Shown here: in pieces, positions 19,457 through 27,163 of the stretch | Position numbering within the stretch: position 1 is the first letter of the stretch | Layout of the letters: each line of letters begins with the position of its first letter | Source of the DNA: Stutzerimonas stutzeri | GTDB taxonomy: Bacteria; Pseudomonadota; Gammaproteobacteria; Pseudomonadales; Pseudomonadaceae | Direction of reading: 5' to 3' | DNA: 64,000 nucleotides | NCBI GenBank assembly: GCA_019056435.1 | Contig: CP077641.1 | Location: 62,001 to 126,000 of the forward strand | Position numbers and translations under genes: made by a program | The notes under the pieces: generated by a model | Seen by the model: the letters and a program-made list of their open reading frames with translations, nothing else | What the model was told of the DNA's origin: nothing | Databases searched by the model: none

Positions 19457-19475
19457 GAAAAGGGGACAGATTTAT
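19457..19475 (-). repeat. Right arm of 19-bp inverted repeat
   Basis: This is the exact reverse complement of 16812-16830. It lies 12 nt from the stop of the parE-type toxin gene and marks the boundary where base composition returns toward the chromosomal value. Confidence 0.85.
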
Positions 19476-19487
19476 TTAGCGCCACCG

Positions 19488-19823
19488 CTAGGGGACCTGC
19501 TCCACATCTTCTTGGAGCCAAGACGGAATATCGCTCTTCCCGTGCAGTACGCGCCAAATTTCGATGTGGCTCGGACGCTCTACGTAGAACACCACGTAAG
19601 GATATCGCTTGATCGGCCAAGATCGGAGCCCTGGTAGATTGAGCTCATGTGCGTAGCGGCTGGAGCCAGAACCCGGATGCCGACTGAGCCGATTGTAGGC
19701 ATGCTCCAACGCATCAATCAGCCCCAGCGCCGCCTTATCGGCCTCTTGCTCCAAGTAGTAGGCTATCGCCCGATCAACGTCCTCGCGTGCTAGCGCTCTC
19801 GGAATGACTGGCTTTTGCTTCAT
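19488..19823 (-). CDS. ParE/RelE-superfamily toxin
   Basis: The 111-aa protein has the RelE/ParE fold signature: an N-terminal helix pair (ALAREDVDRAIAYYLEQ), HPGSGSSRY, then the C-terminal sheet WPIKRYPYVVFYVERPSHIEIWRVLHGKSDIP, where the Arg of RVLHG is the typical late Arg. ParE toxins poison DNA gyrase, RelE toxins cut mRNA; the ParD-like partner favours ParE. Its start overlaps the antitoxin stop (ATGA), the standard coupled arrangement. Confidence 0.88.
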   Translation of the reverse strand: MKQKPVIPRALAREDVDRAIAYYLEQEADKAALGLIDALEHAYNRLSRHPGSGSSRYAHELNLPGLRSWPIKRYPYVVFYVERPSHIEIWRVLHGKSDIPSWLQEDVEQVP

Positions 19824-20056
19824 CCGCGAGCATTCCGAACCCGATCACGCAGGGATTCGAAGTAGTCGGCATCAATAGGAGCAGTCGGAGCCGAGGCGGC
19901 ACCCGCCAATAGCAACCCTCGGAGATGCTGGCGGTCCTGGTCCTTGCGGATCAACTCGCGGACGTATTCACTACTGGTGCCGTAGCCACGCTGATTGACC
20001 TGCTCATCCACAAAACTCTTCAGCGCATCCGGAAGGGATATGTTCATGGTGCTCAT
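19820..20056 (-). CDS. ParD/CopG-type antitoxin
   Basis: The 78-aa protein starts with a ribbon-helix-helix DNA-binding domain (MNISLPDALKSFVDEQV, then YGTSSEYVRELIRKDQD) and continues with a flexible C-terminal tail that would wrap the toxin. The start at 20056 is chosen over an upstream in-frame codon; the Met three residues downstream is also possible. It lies directly upstream of, and coupled to, the toxin gene. Antitoxins of this type repress their own promoter; a candidate operator lies at 20094-20110. Confidence 0.87.
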   Translation of the reverse strand: MSTMNISLPDALKSFVDEQVNQRGYGTSSEYVRELIRKDQDRQHLRGLLLAGAASAPTAPIDADYFESLRDRVRNARG

Positions 20057-20070
20057 ACTGTCAGCCCCGC

Positions 20071-20110
20071 TTGGCAAAATTTGGCAAGCGCACTTTAGCG
20101 CGACGCTAAA
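20071..20110 (-). promoter_or_regulatory. Candidate ParD operator
   Basis: TTTAGCG-CGA-CGCTAAA (20094-20110) is a perfect 7-bp palindrome with a 3-nt centre, 38 nt upstream of the antitoxin start. Between them is a direct repeat of TTGGCAA (20071 and 20081). Paired sites like these suit autorepression by a ribbon-helix-helix antitoxin, but this is inferred from position and symmetry only. Confidence 0.5.
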
Positions 20111-20167
20111 CGGGCTGTCGACATCACGAGTCCCTGCTGCGACGAAACGGAACGCCGCCCTATGTCC

Positions 20168-20546
20168 TTAAGCACTAATGGCCTTGGCTAAGAAGAAGCT
20201 GATCAGCAGAAACGCGAAGACTACTTCGCTCAACTTTTTTATAGGGCTCACAGGAGGCATAGTTAAAAAAGAACCCCAACAGACCGACGCCAACCAGCGC
20301 AGCTAGCACAGCGTACCCGGCCCACAGTGAGTCGACAGAGAGAGCGAAACCGACACGAGCGTTTGGAACCTCAAGCTTTCCGGTTTCAACAGTGGTAAGA
20401 GCGATCTTTGCAATCAGAGCGATGAACCCCAGAGAGAACGCCCGGACGAGCAGAAGCTCCAGAATAGAGACGTCATCTACCGAATCTGCCTTGGTCCTGT
20501 CGGTTGCGTTTGGTCTGGAACGCCGAAAGAGATCGCGCAAGTACAT
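20168..20546 (-). CDS. Small membrane protein, unknown family (probable frame break)
   Basis: Read straight, the protein is 123 aa and stops at 20175, with a polar N-terminus and two membrane segments (about residues 30-50 and 73-95). Its last 20 residues look random. Dropping one T from the T-run at 20235-20240 instead gives a third hydrophobic segment (LSEVVFAFLLISFFLAKA) ending at 20168, total 125 aa. That is a more natural end, so I suspect an inserted base. An AAGGA site precedes the ATG. No family is recognised. It lies in the accessory segment between ParDE and the curlin gene. Confidence 0.5.
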
Positions 20547-20993
20547 CCTTTCGTCCTTGAAGGGTCAATAGCGCGCAAAGATACGCCTAGACGACGAGGC
20601 CAGCCAAGGGCTAATGGTCGGTGTCGATAAAGTGCCGAAATCACTGTGACGCATTGCGACGAAACGAGCAGGCGAGATAGCTGGAAACCCCGTAACGACA
20701 CGCTTTGAGACGGAACGACACACCAAGCAAAAAGGCTTCGATTCCCTCGCCCACCCAACTTCCGAAGCGTCCTTAAAGCGAAGCTTGGCGCTCGGAGATT
20801 CGTTGCGGGCGAACGAGGACGCATTCTCCGCTCCTAGGACATGCCGTGAGGCTGAACGGCCACTTAAGACCTAATCCCGTGCCGCCCATCACTTGATCCG
20901 TTCGGCCTATATCGCGAGGGCGATTGCGCGACAACACTCCTTTTGCTTCGCCTGTGATGTACGGAGCCCATCCAATGCAAACAGGAGAGTTCA
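20547..20993. other. 447-base intergenic region at the island edge
   Basis: I find no convincing gene here. The region contains the tRNA-3'-end-like sequence at 20734-20757 and, at its right end, the ribosome site of the curlin gene. TGCGACGAAACG occurs at about 20650 and a near copy at about 20138, a minor short repeat. Confidence 0.5.
20734..20757 (+). repeat. Possible degenerate copy of the tRNA-Gly 3' end (att remnant)
   Basis: GGCTTCGATTCCCTCGCCCA followed by CCCA resembles the tRNA-Gly 3' end at 16701-16726, with one base missing in the T pair and a few differences near the CCA. It lies 4 kb from the tRNA on the same strand, as an attachment-site copy would. The match is imperfect and partly the generic T-arm motif, so the call is tentative. 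Confidence 0.35.
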
Positions 20994-22028
20994 ATGAACA
21001 GATCAATCGCTTTGTCCGCCGCGATCTGGCTGGCGTTAAACGGCCATGCGCTGGCCAACGGGCATGTGGCCGAGGTGGAGCAGACCGGCCTCGACAATCG
21101 CGCGGAACAGACGCAGAGCGGCGTCATGCAGCGATCGTTCATCGCGCAGGACGGCGTTGCGAACAGCGCCATCACGAACCAGACCGGGGCCAGCAGCGCG
21201 AGCGGTCAGGCACGGGTCGAGCAGATCGGGTCGCTCAATTCGGTCGAGGTCTACCAGGTGAACGGCAGCCAGCCAGGCACGGCGGACGCGCAGGTGTACC
21301 AGGCGGGCACGTCGAACAGCGTCATGCTCGAGCAGCAGGCCTACCTGGGTGAGCTGGTCAGCACGGCGCGCATTGAGCAGGACGGCACGGGCAACCAACT
21401 CGAAGCCAGACAAGCCTGGGTGGGCAACCAGCTCGAGGCGGTGTCCAGCGGACAGGACAATCGCGTGCAGGTCGATCAGTCCGGGTTCAGCACGGCCAGC
21501 ATTCAACAGACCGGCACGGCCAACCAGGTGCAGTTGGAGCAGGTCAGCGGCGGTCTGGGGGGCGGTGCTGCGGAAATCGAGCAGGACGGCACCGGCAACC
21601 AGGCATTCATCCTGCAAATATCCGGACGCTACCCGGCGGCCGATGTGTCTCTCGACCAGGTGGGCGTGGCCAACATCGCACGCGTCGAGACACGGGACGG
21701 CTACAGTGCGCTGGCTTACACGCAGCGCGGTAGCGGAAACGAGCTCGACGCGTACATGGTCGGGCAGAACAGCAACCTGAGCGGGTATTCGGAAGGCGAT
21801 TACAACCGGGTCTCGACCTCGCAGGTCGGCGATGGCAACCAGCTGGATATCGCGCAGGTAGGGGACTACAACCGGATCGAGGCCTCGCAGGGTTTCGAGG
21901 CCAACGAAGCGATGATCAGCCAGACGGGGCAAGGCCACCAGGCCTTTCTGACGCAGTCGCTGGGTAGCCATACGGCCAGTATTGTCCAGACCGGCAACGG
22001 CAACCTGGCGAACGTCGTGCAGCAATAG
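20994..22028 (+). CDS. Curlin-repeat secreted protein (amyloid candidate)
   Basis: The 344-aa protein has a signal peptide ending near ALA-NG (about residue 22). It is then built almost entirely of about fifteen curlin-like repeats of the form G-x-x-N-x5-Q: TGLDNRAEQTQ, DGVANSAITNQ, SGQDNRVQVDQ, TGTANQVQLEQ, VGDGNQLDIAQ and others, ending TGNGNLANVVQQ. Such repeats stack into beta-helical amyloid in CsgA/CsgB. No csgBDEFG-type genes are next to it. GGAG precedes the ATG. The neighbour hydrolase gene is convergent. It could be an extracellular matrix subunit secreted by a curli machine encoded elsewhere, or a standalone relative. Confidence 0.85.
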   Translation: MNRSIALSAAIWLALNGHALANGHVAEVEQTGLDNRAEQTQSGVMQRSFIAQDGVANSAITNQTGASSASGQARVEQIGSLNSVEVYQVNGSQPGTADAQVYQAGTSNSVMLEQQAYLGELVSTARIEQDGTGNQLEARQAWVGNQLEAVSSGQDNRVQVDQSGFSTASIQQTGTANQVQLEQVSGGLGGGAAEIEQDGTGNQAFILQISGRYPAADVSLDQVGVANIARVETRDGYSALAYTQRGSGNELDAYMVGQNSNLSGYSEGDYNRVSTSQVGDGNQLDIAQVGDYNRIEASQGFEANEAMISQTGQGHQAFLTQSLGSHTASIVQTGNGNLANVVQQ

Positions 22029-22074
22029 CGGGCAACGCGATCGCCCGCTTACGGCCGGTCGCCGGACCATTCTG

Positions 22075-22108
22075 TCGCCAGGGCGAGGTGTGGGCCTCGC
22101 CCTGGCGA
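22075..22108. terminator. Strong hairpin between curlin and hydrolase genes
   Basis: A perfect 14-bp stem (TCGCCAGGGCGAGG and its complement) with a 6-nt loop lies between two converging stops (22028 and 22118). No T-run follows on either strand. A weaker stem, AGCGGGC/GCCCGCT at 22027-22049, overlaps the curlin stop. It is likely a bidirectional terminator. Confidence 0.6.
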
Positions 22109-22117
22109 GCCCCGGTC

Positions 22118-23524
22118 TCAGTTTTCCGGGCAGGCCGGCAGCAACGCGCGGGTCGGTACGCCTTCGTTGCGAGTGAAGGTGCAACCGTACGCCGGATCGG
22201 CCACGACACGCGGGTTCAGCACTTCGTCACCCGCCGGCTTGATGCCCTCCTGCTCCCAGCGCAGCATGTCCGCCATGGCCTCGACCTGCTCCTGGTAGCT
22301 GAAGTCGCAGTGGCTGGGCGCACGGATCGCGCGTTGCACGAGTAGCTCACCGTTGCCGTTGGCCTCGGCGTTGCGCCGGTAGATCTGCTGGTGCTTGAAC
22401 GGCACGTAGAGGTCACCCAGGGTGTGAATGCTGACCACCGGGACGTTGAACTGGCCATTGACCACCGGAATCCAGCGCAGGCCATCCGGGCGGATGCTGT
22501 TGGCCGGGGCGTAGCCGATGACGCGGATGATGGAGTCGTTGAACTCGCGTTCCTCGCGGGACATCGCCTTGTTCGTGTCGAACTGATAGCGCGTGGCGAG
22601 GTTGCCGGACAGCGAATCGGCGAGGATGCCGTCGACGGTGCCGTCCCGCCCGCCAGTGCCGAGCACGACGCTCTGCAGGCTGGTGCGGAAGCCCTCGGCG
22701 AAGATCGGCCGATCGCCACCGCTGAGCTCACGGACGATGCCTTCGAGCTTCTCGCCTTGCGGCGAAGGATCGGTGGGATAGCTGTCCCACAGCGCGCCGA
22801 TGATCTGCGGCAGCTTGGCCTGGAAGTCGGTCGCCGGGAAGCTGGTCGGCCCCTGCCCCGCCAGATGTTGCGCGGCCAGGGTGAAGTTCATCAGGTACTC
22901 GAACTCGTAAACGTCGCCGGTCACGCCGCACATGGGCACCGAGCCGTCGTACACGACGCGGTTGTTGGCCGTCGCGTAGGTTTCGGCCTCGACGGCAGCG
23001 GCCGCGACATGGCCGCCCATTGAATGGCCGGTGATATAGGTCTTGCTCGGCGCAGCCTTGCCGGTCAGCTCACTGAAGGCCAGCGCCAGCGCGTTGGTGT
23101 CTTCGATGCCGGCGCGCACATCGTAGTAGTTCTTGCTGTAGCTGGAGGCGGCCCAGGCGTAGCCCTGCTGAAGCAGCCAGGGGCGGATCGGGGGCGGCCC
23201 GACCGTGAGCTCCGGTCCCTGCCCACGAAACCCATGGGCGTACATGACCAGCATGCCGTTCCAGTTCGGCGGTACCTCGATCTGGTAGGACGAGCCCTCG
23301 TAGATGCCCGTCCAGCGTTCGCTGGGCAAGCCGGGAAGCTCGGCCAGCGGTGACACGATGGGGACGAAGACACGTGAATCCTGCGCGCGAGATTCGCTGT
23401 GCGAGACCGGCGGTTTGATGGGTCTGGGGCGGGCGTTCGCATCGGCCGCGACGCCGATCGTGCCGAGGATCATCACGCCGGCAAGGGCGCGTGCGCAGGC
23501 CGAAGCCAGGTTGCTTGGACGCAT
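22118..23524 (-). CDS. Secreted alpha/beta hydrolase
   Basis: The 468-aa protein has an N-terminal signal peptide (about residues 1-32, hydrophobic LAGVMILGTIGVAADANA). The lipase-type nucleophile elbow GHSMGGH has Ser168; YAHGFRG supplies the oxyanion HG. HTLGDLYVP and APSHCDF are the likely Asp and His of the triad. Four or more Cys suggest disulfides, in keeping with export. The start at 23524 is chosen for its GGAG site and the signal peptide. It could be an esterase, lipase or polymer depolymerase; substrate unknown. Confidence 0.8.
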   Translation of the reverse strand: MRPSNLASACARALAGVMILGTIGVAADANARPRPIKPPVSHSESRAQDSRVFVPIVSPLAELPGLPSERWTGIYEGSSYQIEVPPNWNGMLVMYAHGFRGQGPELTVGPPPIRPWLLQQGYAWAASSYSKNYYDVRAGIEDTNALALAFSELTGKAAPSKTYITGHSMGGHVAAAAVEAETYATANNRVVYDGSVPMCGVTGDVYEFEYLMNFTLAAQHLAGQGPTSFPATDFQAKLPQIIGALWDSYPTDPSPQGEKLEGIVRELSGGDRPIFAEGFRTSLQSVVLGTGGRDGTVDGILADSLSGNLATRYQFDTNKAMSREEREFNDSIIRVIGYAPANSIRPDGLRWIPVVNGQFNVPVVSIHTLGDLYVPFKHQQIYRRNAEANGNGELLVQRAIRAPSHCDFSYQEQVEAMADMLRWEQEGIKPAGDEVLNPRVVADPAYGCTFTRNEGVPTRALLPACPEN

Positions 23525-23832
23525 GGAGACTCTCCTGATTGTTGTTCTTGTTCTAGCGATGCGGGCATTGCGCCAAAGGCCGGTCGAGCCGATGCACTGC
23601 ACGCTCAGCTAACCGTGGCAGAGGGTTTCGACCTGTCAAACGCCTCGGCTGTTGGGCGGACGATCGGTACCGCAGGGCTGGGAATGTCTCGACTGTGGCC
23701 CCGCTTATGATGGCGCCGGAGCAACGAGCGAGATGGATCAGGCAGGACGGGCCCGGCATTGCGCCGGGCTCTGATGTGGCGACCACGCAGCGGCGCGGTA
23801 CGGGCCGGTGCAAACGGCCCCGACGGAGTGGA
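23525..23832. other. Intergenic region with a GC hairpin
   Basis: These 308 bases lie upstream of the hydrolase gene and downstream of the small lipoprotein gene. They contain a short hairpin (GCCCGGC / GCCGGGC type, about 23751-23770), possibly a terminator for the lipoprotein gene. No other feature is supported. Confidence 0.45.
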
Positions 23833-24006
23833 TCAGCAGTTGCCCTTCTTGGCCTGGCCGGGCGGGCAATGGGTGCCGCCGTGGTGGCCGTCGCGGTCGC
23901 CGACGTCCACGGCGACGCCCGGCAGGCGCAGGCTGCAGCCGGTCATCAACAGGGCCGCCAGGGCCACGACCAGGGTACGGGTGGTCAGGTGGTGCAGTGC
24001 TTTCAT
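23833..24006 (-). CDS. Small lipoprotein, 57 aa
   Basis: It begins MKALHHLTTRTLVVALAALLMTGCSLRLPG: a lipoprotein signal peptide with lipobox LMTGC, the mature part starting at the Cys. The mature peptide of about 35 residues is polar (VAVDVGDRDGHHGGTHCPPGQAKKGNC), with His and two further Cys. An AAGGAG site sits just upstream. It resembles small Pseudomonas lipoproteins of unknown role. A metal-binding use of the His/Cys residues is speculation. Confidence 0.75.
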   Translation of the reverse strand: MKALHHLTTRTLVVALAALLMTGCSLRLPGVAVDVGDRDGHHGGTHCPPGQAKKGNC

Positions 24007-24176
24007 CGGAATACTCCTTGGCTTTCCTGAAGCCGGCTTGCTCGGCACCTCGCTGGCGCCGTTACGCTTGCCACTATGGGCCATTCGAGCGGCTACATCC
24101 AACTGGCCCGACCGATCGCCAGCACGCGGGCTCGTACAAAAGACGGGCTCCATGCCCGCGCCCTACCCTGGCTTGG

Positions 24177-24208
24177 GCCGGGCGATACCCCTCGAGGCAT
24201 CGCCCGGC
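24177..24208. terminator. Hairpin downstream of putP copy 1
   Basis: A 10-bp stem (GCCGGGCGAT / ATCGCCCGGC) with a 12-nt loop starts 11 nt beyond the stop of the leftward putP gene. It has no T-run, so it is a possible terminator or mRNA 3' end stabiliser. Confidence 0.45.
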
Positions 24209-24218
24209 GACGGCGTCA

Positions 24219-25703
24219 TCAGCCTGCGCGATACTCCGCATCCGCCGCATCGAAACGCTGCTGGATGCTGTCTGCCGGCGCCTTGTCCATGAGGCTGACC
24301 AGGTAGATCGCGACGCTGGCGAAGATGAAGCCGGGGATGATCTCGTACAACCCGAGGCCGATGAACTCTTTCCACACCACCACGGTGATCGCACCAACCA
24401 GCATGCCGACGAGCGCGCCGTTGCGGGTCATGCGCTTCCATACCAGGGAGATCAGCACCACCGGGCCGAAGGCCGCACCGAAACCGGCCCAGGCGTAGGA
24501 CACCAGGCCCAGCACCTTGCTCTCCGGATTCGAGGCGATGCCGATGGCGATCAGGGCGATCAACAGCACCATGGCGCGGCCGACCCAGACCAGTTCGGTC
24601 TGCGAGGCACCCTTGCGCAGGAAGGCCTTGTAGAAGTCCTGAGTCAACGCACTGGAACTCACCAGCAACTGGGCGCTGAGCGTACTCATGACGGCCGCGA
24701 GCACGCCGGAGAGGATCACCCCGGCCACCCAGGGGTTGAACATCAGCTTGACCAATTCGAGGAACACCCGCTCGCCATTCTCGGTCACCGCGCCGGCCAC
24801 GGCCGGGTTGTCGGCGAAGTAGGCGATACCGAGGAAGCCCACGGTCACGGCGCCGGCCAGGGTCAGGATCATCCAGGCCATGCCGATGCGGCGCGCGCTG
24901 GGAATGGTCTTGACCGAATCGGCAGCCATGAAGCGCACCAGGATGTGCGGCTGGCCGAAGTAGCCCAGCCCCCAGCCGAGCAGCGAGATGATGGCGATGA
25001 AGGACAGGCCCTTGAACATGTCGAAGTTCGACGGATCCTGCGCGGCGATGGTGTCCATCACGGCGCCCATGTCGCCCAGCGAGAAGATGACGAACAGTGG
25101 CGTGATCAGCAGCGCGAAGATCATCAGCGTGGCCTGCACGGTGTCGGTCCAGCTCACCGCGAGGAAGCCGCCGATGAAGACGTAGAGAATGGTCGCCGCG
25201 GCGCCAACCCACAGCGCGGTGCCGTATTCCATACCGAAGGTGGACTCGAACAGGCGCGCACCGGCCACCACGCCCGAGGCGCAGTAGATGGTGAAGAACA
25301 CCAGGATCACCAGGGCGGAGAAGATGCGCAGCAGGCGACTCTCGTCTTCGAAGCGATGGGAGAAGTAGTCCGGGAGCGTCAGCGCGTTGTGGTTGTACTC
25401 GGTGTGTACACGCAGGCGGCCGGCGACGAACAGCCAGTTGAGCCAGGCGCCGGCAATGAGGCCGATGGCGATCCAGCTTTCCGACAGGCCGGCAACGAAG
25501 ATCGCGCCGGGCAGGCCCATCAGCAGCCAGCCACTCATGTCGGAGGCACCGGCCGACAGCGCCGTGACGAAACTGCCCAGGCTGCGGCCGCCGAGAATGT
25601 AGTCGTCGAAGTTCTTGGTGGCGCGATAGGCGATGAAGCCGATGAGGATCATCGCCACGATGTAGATCACGAAGGTGATCAGTGTCGGGTTACTCAGGTT
25701 CAT
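24219..25703 (-). CDS. putP: Sodium/proline symporter PutP, copy 1
   Basis: The 494-aa sodium:solute symporter family protein, with about 13 membrane segments, is the proline importer of the inner membrane. Family signature stretches include SAGASDMSGWLLMGLPGA and GGRSLGSFVTALSAG. It is very similar along most of its length to copy 2 at 30749-32233, differing mainly at the C-terminus (here DKAPADSIQQRFDAAD). It is on the same strand as putA but separated from it by 6.5 kb. The start has an AAGGA site about 11 nt upstream. PutP-like rather than another SSS transporter is inferred from the putA context. Confidence 0.9.
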   Translation of the reverse strand: MNLSNPTLITFVIYIVAMILIGFIAYRATKNFDDYILGGRSLGSFVTALSAGASDMSGWLLMGLPGAIFVAGLSESWIAIGLIAGAWLNWLFVAGRLRVHTEYNHNALTLPDYFSHRFEDESRLLRIFSALVILVFFTIYCASGVVAGARLFESTFGMEYGTALWVGAAATILYVFIGGFLAVSWTDTVQATLMIFALLITPLFVIFSLGDMGAVMDTIAAQDPSNFDMFKGLSFIAIISLLGWGLGYFGQPHILVRFMAADSVKTIPSARRIGMAWMILTLAGAVTVGFLGIAYFADNPAVAGAVTENGERVFLELVKLMFNPWVAGVILSGVLAAVMSTLSAQLLVSSSALTQDFYKAFLRKGASQTELVWVGRAMVLLIALIAIGIASNPESKVLGLVSYAWAGFGAAFGPVVLISLVWKRMTRNGALVGMLVGAITVVVWKEFIGLGLYEIIPGFIFASVAIYLVSLMDKAPADSIQQRFDAADAEYRAG

Positions 25704-25886
25704 TTGTATTTATTTCCTTGTGCTGCGGAGGCATCGCTCCACCTCCACTGACGACACATTGCAGGGCGTCGGCAACGGATGGCCGAGTCAGCGCGCAAGG
25801 ATAGCGTTTCGATTGCAAAACCGCTCGTGGCCGGGAGATTTCCGATGCCCTGGACGCCAGGTCGTACGAGGGGCGCCCGCCTCAGG

Positions 25887-26306
25887 TTATCGGTCGATCA
25901 CCTGACCGCGCATGGGCGCCAGGCGCGCCAGCAGGCGATTCTGCGCCGGGATCGGCACCGCTTCGGCGGTCATGGCGGCCTGCAGGTTTTCCACCAAGGC
26001 GTTGAAATCCGCCGGGGTCAGGGCCAGCCCCTTGTGGCTTTCCTCCATGCTGTCACCGGTGTAGACGCAGGGTCCACCCGCTTCGGCGCACAGTTTCTCG
26101 ATCAGCTTGTCGCGCACCCGCTGGATGTCGACACGCTGGAAATGCTCGACGATCCGCTGGTCCGCGGCGACGCGCAGCAACATGCCTTCGACGATGCGGG
26201 TGATGCCCGGCGCGCCACCCAGTTGGCGATACAGGATGTCGTCGCGTGCCGGCTGCTGGGCGCAGGCCGCAAGCAACAGGCAGACCAGCAGGATCAGCCG
26301 CGGCAT
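25887..26306 (-). CDS. Lipoprotein group 1 truncated hemoglobin
   Basis: The 139-aa protein has a lipobox (LLAAC, Cys15) followed by Ala-Gln, which favours outer-membrane anchoring. The mature part is a truncated globin: LYRQLGGAPGITRIVEGML at the start and SMEESHKGLALTPADFNALVENL around the proximal His (H91). Group 1 globins bind heme, oxygen or NO; export to the envelope is less common. It is the last gene of a four-gene leftward operon with DUF3034, EAL and cupredoxin-like genes; its start abuts the DUF3034 stop at 26306. Confidence 0.88.
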   Translation of the reverse strand: MPRLILLVCLLLAACAQQPARDDILYRQLGGAPGITRIVEGMLLRVAADQRIVEHFQRVDIQRVRDKLIEKLCAEAGGPCVYTGDSMEESHKGLALTPADFNALVENLQAAMTAEAVPIPAQNRLLARLAPMRGQVIDR

Positions 26307-27163
26307 CAGAAACTCCCCTGCACGGACAGATAGACGCCGTCCTGATTGCGTAGCGTGGCGATCTCGCCGAGCCGGGCGTAGGCGAGCACGAGGGCCAGAC
26401 GCTTGCTTGGGAAGTAGCCGACGAAAAGGTCAGCCCAATCGCTTTCCCCGGCGAACGACAGGTTGTCGGGTTTCTCGCGGTACTCGACGCCAACGGCCCA
26501 GCGCGGATTGAACAGCACCGCCACCGAACCTTCTTTCAAGAGACTGCGGCTGTCGCGCCGATCACCGCCGAAGCCGAGCAGGCCGAGCTCATTGGCCCGG
26601 CTATAGCGCACGCCACCGTTGAGCAGCAGGTTGTAGCCGAAGGCGCCGCCTAGGACGAGGCGGCTCGCGGTCAGATAGGCCTCGGCATCCTCGTCACGCT
26701 GCGCGCCGATCAGCGAGGGGATCACGAAATCCTTCTGCCGCTTGTACTGCACGCCCAGCGACACCTGCGGCAGGCGGTCGTAGACGAGATCGCCGAACAG
26801 CCGCCACTTGGCGCCGAAGATGTCCTGCCTGAGGCTGTTTTCGGGCAAAGACAGGTCTCGCGCCAGCGTGCCGAGGTCGAAGCGCTGGCGGGCGAAGGAA
26901 AGCTCCAGCCGATTGCCGTAGGCCACGGCAGCACCGGCCACTTCAAGCCGGTAGTCGCCAGTCTCGACGCGCGTCGCGAAGACGTCACCGCCCCACTCAC
27001 CCCGCTCGCCATATCCGGCCAGCACCGCCCAGGGGGTGATGCCGCCACCGGCCGCGCCTTCGAGGCTGGTGGCGCCGCCTGTCGCCAGCAGGCGACCCTG
27101 CCCGGCGCTGGCCAGCAGCGGCAGGCAGCAGGCGAGACACAACAGGGAACGTAGCGGTTTCAC
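26306..27163 (-). CDS. DUF3034-family outer-membrane beta-barrel
   Basis: The 285-aa protein has a signal peptide (VKPLRSLLCLACCLPLLASAGQG). It then has alternating hydrophobic strands with many aromatic ends, finishing QGSF with a C-terminal Phe, typical of outer-membrane barrels. The GTG at 27163 is preferred: GAAGG lies 8 nt upstream and it overlaps the stop of the EAL gene (GTGA), giving coupling. The family has no established function. It is a member of the cupredoxin-EAL-DUF3034-globin operon. Confidence 0.8.
   Translation of the reverse strand: MKPLRSLLCLACCLPLLASAGQGRLLATGGATSLEGAAGGGITPWAVLAGYGERGEWGGDVFATRVETGDYRLEVAGAAVAYGNRLELSFARQRFDLGTLARDLSLPENSLRQDIFGAKWRLFGDLVYDRLPQVSLGVQYKRQKDFVIPSLIGAQRDEDAEAYLTASRLVLGGAFGYNLLLNGGVRYSRANELGLLGFGGDRRDSRSLLKEGSVAVLFNPRWAVGVEYREKPDNLSFAGESDWADLFVGYFPSKRLALVLAYARLGEIATLRNQDGVYLSVQGSF

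Noticed and set aside
20734-20757. A second tRNA gene near 20.7 kb
   Set aside because: Only a T-arm-like 3' end is present; no acceptor 5' strand, D-arm or anticodon arm is found upstream.
20994-22028. CRISPR array or DNA tandem repeat in the curlin gene
   Set aside because: Periodicity is at the protein level; the nucleotide repeats are diverged and lie in one open frame. No CRISPR repeats were seen anywhere in the window.
23808-25751. Long plus-strand frame across putP copy 1, with a similar one across copy 2 (30320-32407)
   Set aside because: Both are antisense shadows of the two putP genes; their similarity to each other only reflects the putP duplication.
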